A program made the translations under genes and the position numbers. This document shows positions 58,759 to 64,000 of a stretch of 64,000 bases of DNA, piece by piece. Every line of letters starts with the position of its first letter. Position 1 is the stretch's first letter. The notes beneath the pieces were generated by a model, which did not search any database, had not been told where the DNA came from, and worked only from the letters and a program-made list of their open reading frames with translations. The stretch lies in assembly GCA_963765075.1 (NCBI GenBank), contig CAVXVA010000008.1:124001-188000 (forward strand). Reading direction: 5' to 3'. Origin of the DNA: JAENVU01 sp963765075. GTDB taxonomy: Bacteria > Actinomycetota > Acidimicrobiia > IMCC26256 > JAENVU01.

Positions 58759-60057
58759 TTAGGCCCCCTTGGCCGCGCGGAAGCCGGCCTCGATGTCGGC
58801 CTTGATGTCCTCGACGGATTCGATGCCGATCGAGAGTCGGACGAGTTCCGGTGTGACTCCGGCAGTGGCCTGCTCCTCGACGGTCAGCTGCTGGTGGGTC
58901 GTGCTCGCCGGGTGGATCGCCAACGTGCGAGCGTCTCCGACGTTGGCCAGGTGGCTGATCAGTTCGAGGTTGTTGATGAACGCCTTCCCGGCCTCGAGTC
59001 CACCCTTGATGCCGAAGGCAATGATCGCACCGCACCCGTTGGGCAGGTACTCCTGGGCGCGGGCCCGCCAGTTGCTGGATTCGAGCCCGGGGTACGCGAC
59101 CCACTCGACCTCGTCCTTGGATTCGAGCCATTGGGCGACCGCGAGCGCGTTCTGCGAGTGGCGTTCCATGCGCAGACTCAGTGTCTCCAGACCCTGCAAC
59201 ATGAGGAACGCGTTGAACGGTGAGATCGCGGCGCCGATGTCGCGCATATAGGTGAGTCGCGCCTTGAGGATGTAGCGCGCCGGCCACAACCCTTCGGGGA
59301 GACCCGAGAACGCGAGGCCGTGGTAGCTCATGTCCGGCTCGGTGAAGTTGGGGAAGCGGCCGCTGCCCTCGTAGTCGAACGCGCCGCCGTCGACGATGAT
59401 GCCGCCGATCGACGTGCCGTGGCCACCGATGAACTTGGTGGCCGAGTGGGTGACGATGTCGGCCCCGTGCGCCAGCGGGTTGCACAAGTACGGCGACGCC
59501 AGGGTGTTGTCGATCACGAGCGGGATCCCGTTCGCATGCGCGATGTCGGAGATGCCGGCAATGTCGAGGATGTCACCCTTCGGGTTCCCGATGGTCTCGC
59601 CGTAGAACGCCTTGGTGTTGGGGCGGATCGCGCCGGCCCACGCGTCGAGGTCGTCGGGGTCGTCGACGAACGAGACCTCGACTCCCATCTTCGGAAACGT
59701 GTAGTGGAGCTGGCTGTAGGTGCCGCCGTAGAGCGACGCACTCGAGACGATGTGCCCGCCGTTCTCGGCCAGGTTCATCAAGGCAATGGTCTGCGCGGCC
59801 ATGCCGCTGGCCGTCGCCAGGGCGCCGATGCCGCCTTCGAGTGCGGCCACCCGGGCCTCGAACGCGGCCTGGGTCGGGTTCATGATCCGGGTGTAGATGT
59901 TGCCCAGCTCGGCGAGGCCGAACAGGTCGGCAGCGTGATCGGTGTCGCGGAAGACGTAGGACGTCGTCTGGTAGATCGGCACCGCCCGGGCGCCCGTGGT
60001 CGGGTCCGGCTCGGCTCCGGCGTGGACCTGGCGGGTTTCAAAGCCCCATTCGGACAT
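58759..60057 (-). CDS. metY: O-acetylhomoserine sulfhydrylase (aminocarboxypropyltransferase)
   Basis: A 432-residue PLP enzyme that makes homocysteine directly from O-acetylhomoserine and sulfide. GFETRQVHAGAEPDPTTGAR, TSYVFRDTDHAADLF, RIMNPTQAAFE, VIDNTLASPYLCNPLAHGAD and the PLP lysine in VTHSATKFIGGHGTSIGG are the long-form MetY signatures (typical length 420-440). ATG at 60057 with GAGGAG five bases upstream. Placed just upstream of metX. metF elsewhere in the window belongs to the same pathway. Confidence 0.95.
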   Translation of the reverse strand: MSEWGFETRQVHAGAEPDPTTGARAVPIYQTTSYVFRDTDHAADLFGLAELGNIYTRIMNPTQAAFEARVAALEGGIGALATASGMAAQTIALMNLAENGGHIVSSASLYGGTYSQLHYTFPKMGVEVSFVDDPDDLDAWAGAIRPNTKAFYGETIGNPKGDILDIAGISDIAHANGIPLVIDNTLASPYLCNPLAHGADIVTHSATKFIGGHGTSIGGIIVDGGAFDYEGSGRFPNFTEPDMSYHGLAFSGLPEGLWPARYILKARLTYMRDIGAAISPFNAFLMLQGLETLSLRMERHSQNALAVAQWLESKDEVEWVAYPGLESSNWRARAQEYLPNGCGAIIAFGIKGGLEAGKAFINNLELISHLANVGDARTLAIHPASTTHQQLTVEEQATAGVTPELVRLSIGIESVEDIKADIEAGFRAAKGA

Positions 60058-60130
60058 GACGACTCCTCACGGCGTTCGGGTGGGACTGCGCACGCTACGA
60101 GGGCGGTGGCTCGCCGGTCAACGCCGTTGG
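60058..60130 (-). promoter_or_regulatory. Structured leader of metY-metX (candidate regulatory RNA)
   Basis: On the transcript an AACGGCGTT-type arm (60120-60127) pairs perfectly over eight bases with AACGCCGT (60069-60076), closing ~43 bases that have their own GC-rich hairpin. The 3' arm abuts the Shine-Dalgarno GAGGAG (60063-60068). The position suits control of translation, but I could not match it to a known SAM or SAH riboswitch consensus. Confidence 0.4.
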
Positions 60131-60166
60131 CCCGCCGGCACCGACGGACCGTGCTGCCAACCGGAG

Positions 60167-60907
60167 TTAGACCCGCCCGTCCTTCCGGGCGAGGACCCAC
60201 TCGAGCAACTGCTCGCCTTGCACGGTGGGATCGAGCCCGGGAACGTGCGCCCGCAACCGTCCGGCGAGTTGGTGCGAGAGCTGGATCCGCGCGTTCATCG
60301 GAAGCGCCGCCCGCCGTTCGAGGTAACGACGGGTCACGAAGACCTCGTCCGCGGTCACGCCACCGACATCCCAGCTGAGATCAGCCGGTCGGGGGGTGGC
60401 CATGTAGGTGGGGTCGATGCGGTCGGCCGTCTGGAGCCGGTCGCGAATCACGACCGTTCCGGCCGCGAGGTCGCCGAGGCGCTGCGCGTGCCGGGTGACG
60501 AATGCGGTGATGAACCCCACCGGGAAAAGGAAGAACGTGATCACCATCCATCCGTCGATGAGGCGCAGGATGTTGCGGAGCACGCTGCCGGTGGTGCGGA
60601 CGGGGCTGCCGTCGATCCGGACGACCCGGATCCCCGCCGCGAGCTTTCCGGGCGTGCGGCCGTGGTTCAGTACTTCGAACAGGATCGGGTACGCGAAGAG
60701 CACGAGAAAGAACGTCACGCCGCCGATTGCGGCGGCGTAGCCGTTGTCGAATCCAAAGGTCGCGACCTGCCCGATGACCATCAACGCAAACATTTGGATC
60801 GTGATATCGAGCATCCCGGCGAGGAAACGAGAGCCGATTCCGGCGGTGATCAGCTCGATCGCGACCCCCTCCGGCGTGACGATCCGGAGACGGTCATCCA
60901 ATTCCAC
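60167..60907 (-). CDS. RDD-family membrane protein
   Basis: A 246-residue membrane protein. The RDD domain starts GIGSRFLAGMLDITIQMFAL and has three or four membrane segments (about 27-52, 55-80 and 112-136), with the HGRTPGKLAAGIRVVRIDG loop typical of the family. The C-terminal ~80 residues are soluble. The GTG at 60907 is 24 bases from the divergent SpoIIM-like start, so the two genes share an overlapping promoter region and both are probably leaderless. Function unknown; RDD-SpoIIM-DUF58-MoxR groups are common in actinobacteria. Confidence 0.85.
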   Translation of the reverse strand: MELDDRLRIVTPEGVAIELITAGIGSRFLAGMLDITIQMFALMVIGQVATFGFDNGYAAAIGGVTFFLVLFAYPILFEVLNHGRTPGKLAAGIRVVRIDGSPVRTTGSVLRNILRLIDGWMVITFFLFPVGFITAFVTRHAQRLGDLAAGTVVIRDRLQTADRIDPTYMATPRPADLSWDVGGVTADEVFVTRRYLERRAALPMNARIQLSHQLAGRLRAHVPGLDPTVQGEQLLEWVLARKDGRV

Positions 60908-60931
60908 TCTGAAACGGTAGACAATCCCTCC

Positions 60932-61945
60932 GTGGACCGAGAGCTCTTCGTCGCCGATCGTGATGCTCGTTGGGTCGAACTCGATTCCATCACCCGTCGC
61001 GGACGGGCGATTCGCCGTCATCCGGACGCGATCAAACGGCTCGCCGAGCTGTATCGCTCGACCGCGGCCGACCTGGCGATCGCCCGCCGTCGCTTCCCGG
61101 GCGACCCTCTGTGCATCGCGCTGGAGCGACGAGTCGTCACCGCCCGGCAGCAGCTCGCGAACCTCGATCGCAGCCGCCCGCGCGTCGTGCACTTCCTGAC
61201 CACGGGCTACTGGCGCCGGATCCGAGAGCGGCCGCGGCTGTTGCTCGTCGCGTTCCTGTTCCTCATGGTCCCGTTCGTGCTGTCCGCGGTGTGGGCGACG
61301 CGCGAACCGGTGAAGGCACGCGGTCTGGTGCCCGGTGGCGCGGAGTCGGTGACCTCGCGAGACCGGGCCGACTTCGGCTTGAGCGCGGACGAGAAGGCGG
61401 CGGTCTCGTCGCAGATCTTCACCAACAACATCCGGGTGACGTTCATCGCGTTCGGGCTGGGCGTGATCGGCGGAGTGGGTGCGCTGGTCTTCTTGGGGTA
61501 CCAAGGCGTGGTCCTCGGTGCCACGTTCGGCCTGGCGATCCATGTGGGGAATGGCGAACCGCTCTTCGAATTCGTCTTCCCGCACGGCATCCTCGAACTC
61601 AGCTGCATCATCGTGGCCGGCGCGGCCGGGATGCGCCTCGGCTGGGCGTTGGTCGCGCCCGGGTATCAGACTCGTGCGAGCGCGTTCCGCGCCGAGGCGA
61701 TCGGCGCGATCGAGATGATCATCGGCACCGCGGTGGTGCTGACCGGATGCGGCATCGTCGAAGGGTCGCTGTCGACGTCGGGGATCGGGCTCGTGCCCGC
61801 GATTGCCGTGGGGGTGGTGCTCGGCGGAGGATTCTGGTCGCTGGTGTTCTTGCGGGGCCGACCGGATCGCGCCCCGGTCGATCCCGAAGCGCCGGTCGTG
61901 GTGGCGCGGCCTCGACTCACAACCGCGAGCGCCGCTTCTCTCTGA
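60932..61945 (+). CDS. SpoIIM/DUF95-like membrane protein
   Basis: A 337-residue membrane protein of the stage II sporulation M family, widespread in non-sporulating actinobacteria. A soluble helical N terminus (DAIKRLAELYRSTAADLAIAR) leads to membrane segments starting LLLVAFLFLMVPFVLSAVW near 105; then NNIRVTFIAFGLGVIGGVGAL, FVFPHGILELSCIIVAGAAG (the family hallmark with HGxxE) and two more. The GTG at 60932 lies nine bases after a TAGACA -10-like box. Its last 29 bases overlap the DUF58 gene on the other strand. Confidence 0.88.
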   Translation: MDRELFVADRDARWVELDSITRRGRAIRRHPDAIKRLAELYRSTAADLAIARRRFPGDPLCIALERRVVTARQQLANLDRSRPRVVHFLTTGYWRRIRERPRLLLVAFLFLMVPFVLSAVWATREPVKARGLVPGGAESVTSRDRADFGLSADEKAAVSSQIFTNNIRVTFIAFGLGVIGGVGALVFLGYQGVVLGATFGLAIHVGNGEPLFEFVFPHGILELSCIIVAGAAGMRLGWALVAPGYQTRASAFRAEAIGAIEMIIGTAVVLTGCGIVEGSLSTSGIGLVPAIAVGVVLGGGFWSLVFLRGRPDRAPVDPEAPVVVARPRLTTASAASL

Positions 61946-63227
61946 GATAGGCGCGCACGCACGCCTCGCTGAAATGTTCGACGGGCGCTTCGACGACCAC
62001 GGCGCCCGCGTGTTCCAACTGGCCGATGACCCGGGCCCGATTGGCCAACAGGTCGGTGGCCGCGGCGGCCCGGTAGACGTCAGCGACCGTCTCCGGGTCC
62101 GCGCGCCGGAGCCGATCCAGGTCGGGATCGACAACACTGGCGACGACCACGACATGGCGCCGTCGGAGCACGGGCAGGGACTGCAGCAGTTCGGCCGCGG
62201 CCGCACCGTCGAGGAGATCCGTGAACACGACGACGAGTGAGCGCTTGCCACCACCAACGGTGCGAAACGCGAGGTCGTAGGCCGCGTCGGTCGCAGTCGG
62301 TTCCAGGTCGAAGATCGAGCGGACGATGGCATCCGCACCTCGGCGTTGGGGCGTGACCTTGACGCGAATCGATTCTGCGAACGCAATCACGCCGGCGCGG
62401 TCCCCGAGTTCGTCAGCCACGAAGGCGATCGCCGTGAGTGCGTCGAGCGCGGCGTCGAGCCGGGTCCGGTCGCCGACGGGTGCGGCCATGAGCCGGCCGC
62501 TGTCGACGAGCCCGATCACCGTACGGTCTTGTTCGACCCGGTACTGGTTGCTCATCGGGCGTCCTTGGCGCTGGGTCGCGGCCCAGTTGACCTGGCGGAT
62601 GTCGTCATCGGGGAGGTAGTCCCGAATCGATTCGAAGTCGGACCCCAGGCCGAGCGGCCCTCGGGTCAGTTCACCGGAGTCCCGGAATCGGCCTCGTCGG
62701 ACCTCGGTGGCAATGCGCCTCGCGTGGGGAACGTCGGGATACACGACGACGGTTTCGACCGGGCCCTCCCGGCGGTACCAGGCGGCGAGTCCGAGTGGGC
62801 CCGTGTGGCGCGTGGCGACCGGCCCGAGTTGGTGACGGCCGCGCCGCTCGGCAATCAGATGGGCTTCGAGGTGCGTGTCGGCCTCGGGGGGATCGACGCG
62901 TACCTCCGCGGCCCGAGGCTGGCGCACACGGACCACACCGAGAATCGGCGCGGATTCGACGGTCATCGGGGCGGGCAGGCCCCGAACGAGTAGGGGTGGC
63001 AGTGCTCTCGTGAGCGTTGGGCGGTGCCGAGCGAGCACGGCATCGGCCATCCATGCCCCGCCGAGCACGATCGCGCCTCCCACGATGATCGACGTCGGAA
63101 CCGCGATCGCCGCGACGGTGAGCGCGACCGCGATGAGGCCGGCGCGCGGCGTGACCATGAGGGGAGACGCGCCGAGCCCGATCGTGGCGCCGGCCACGCA
63201 CGCGGCGATCAGGAAGACGATGGTCAT
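61917..63227 (-). CDS. DUF58 family protein
   Basis: A 436-residue protein. Two N-terminal membrane segments (residues 1-30 and 35-65), then the DUF58 core FRDSGELTRGPLGLGSDFESI and YLPDDDIRQVNWAATQR, followed by a von Willebrand A-like fold (GLVDSGRLMA with a DxS-like metal site, and SLVVVFTDLLDG). DUF58 proteins pair with MoxR ATPases, which here lies three bases upstream in the same unit. Roles in envelope complex assembly are inferred from family knowledge. Confidence 0.92.
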   Translation of the reverse strand: MTIVFLIAACVAGATIGLGASPLMVTPRAGLIAVALTVAAIAVPTSIIVGGAIVLGGAWMADAVLARHRPTLTRALPPLLVRGLPAPMTVESAPILGVVRVRQPRAAEVRVDPPEADTHLEAHLIAERRGRHQLGPVATRHTGPLGLAAWYRREGPVETVVVYPDVPHARRIATEVRRGRFRDSGELTRGPLGLGSDFESIRDYLPDDDIRQVNWAATQRQGRPMSNQYRVEQDRTVIGLVDSGRLMAAPVGDRTRLDAALDALTAIAFVADELGDRAGVIAFAESIRVKVTPQRRGADAIVRSIFDLEPTATDAAYDLAFRTVGGGKRSLVVVFTDLLDGAAAAELLQSLPVLRRRHVVVVASVVDPDLDRLRRADPETVADVYRAAAATDLLANRARVIGQLEHAGAVVVEAPVEHFSEACVRAYLREKRRSRL

Positions 63228-63230
63228 CGC

Positions 63231-64000
<770 letters not shown>

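Noticed and set aside
60058..60170. Known SAM riboswitch before metY
   Set aside because: I could not align the leader to SAM-I, SAM-II or SAM-IV core motifs, so only a generic structured leader is claimed.
60908..62386. Extension of the RDD frame to ~739 codons
   Set aside because: The upstream part is antisense to the SpoIIM-like gene and has no domain; the GTG at 60907 starts the RDD homology.

Overview
This window reads as chromosomal DNA of a high-GC actinomycete, most likely a member of the Acidimicrobiia (Ilumatobacter-like). Several features point there: the base composition, many GTG starts, apparently leaderless genes, the MSMEG_4193-type phosphomutase / DUF3090 / SCO1664 triad, DUF3151, DUF2505, DUF6687, CsoR, an F420 hydrogenase-beta-like protein, a fatty-acyl-AMP ligase and a wax-ester/DGAT acyltransferase. 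The placement is an inference from gene content; no 16S gene is present.

Layout. 1-7.8 kb: end of an ABC permease, a frame-broken DUF6687 gene, purE, a nitronate-monooxygenase-like enzyme, a DUF222/HNH protein, small genes, gmd and DUF3151. 7.8-23.6 kb: the phosphomutase triad, a fatty-acyl-AMP ligase, nhaA, an FrhB-like Fe-S protein, DUF4328, the divergent csoR/copA copper pair, DUF2505 with an Nramp-like transporter, metF, tRNA-Ser(CGA), tadA, an ABC-2 exporter and a divergent arsR-SRPBCC pair. 23.6-34.7 kb: a signalling block with a FIST sensor, three hybrid histidine kinases of one general design, a lipoprotein and a REC-PAS-GGDEF(degenerate)-EAL protein. 34.7-41.1 kb: a secreted RTX-repeat protein, a CbiX-like chelatase, envelope proteins, an HD-domain protein and a WS/DGAT acyltransferase. 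41.1-46.5 kb: gene remnants, then a TetR-led set that looks like aromatic ring hydroxylation and cleavage (VOC dioxygenase, SDR, FAD monooxygenase, fumarylacetoacetase-family hydrolase), ending in a truncated reading frame.

46.5-53.3 kb: a decayed-looking accessory island, with nearly all of its coding sequence on the minus strand. It carries an unrecognised protein of about 1,200 residues, a smaller partner, an AvrRpt2-like (family C70) papain-fold protease and an Amidase_2 peptidoglycan amidase. All are broken by frameshifts. A serine-recombinase C-terminal remnant and tRNA-Ser(GGA) lie at its right end. 53.4-64 kb: the core genome resumes with the SRP RNA, a secreted protein, dnaX, ybaB, recR, metX, metY, an RDD protein, a SpoIIM-like protein, a DUF58 protein and a MoxR ATPase that runs off the end.

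Two things shape how the window should be used. First, single-base frame breaks occur in genes that should be intact (dnaX, metF, copA, a hybrid kinase, an SDR), several in short homopolymers, so part of the apparent pseudogenisation is probably sequencing or assembly error. Second, breaks are much denser in the 46.5-52.7 kb island, where real decay is also plausible. That island is the best candidate for an undescribed system.
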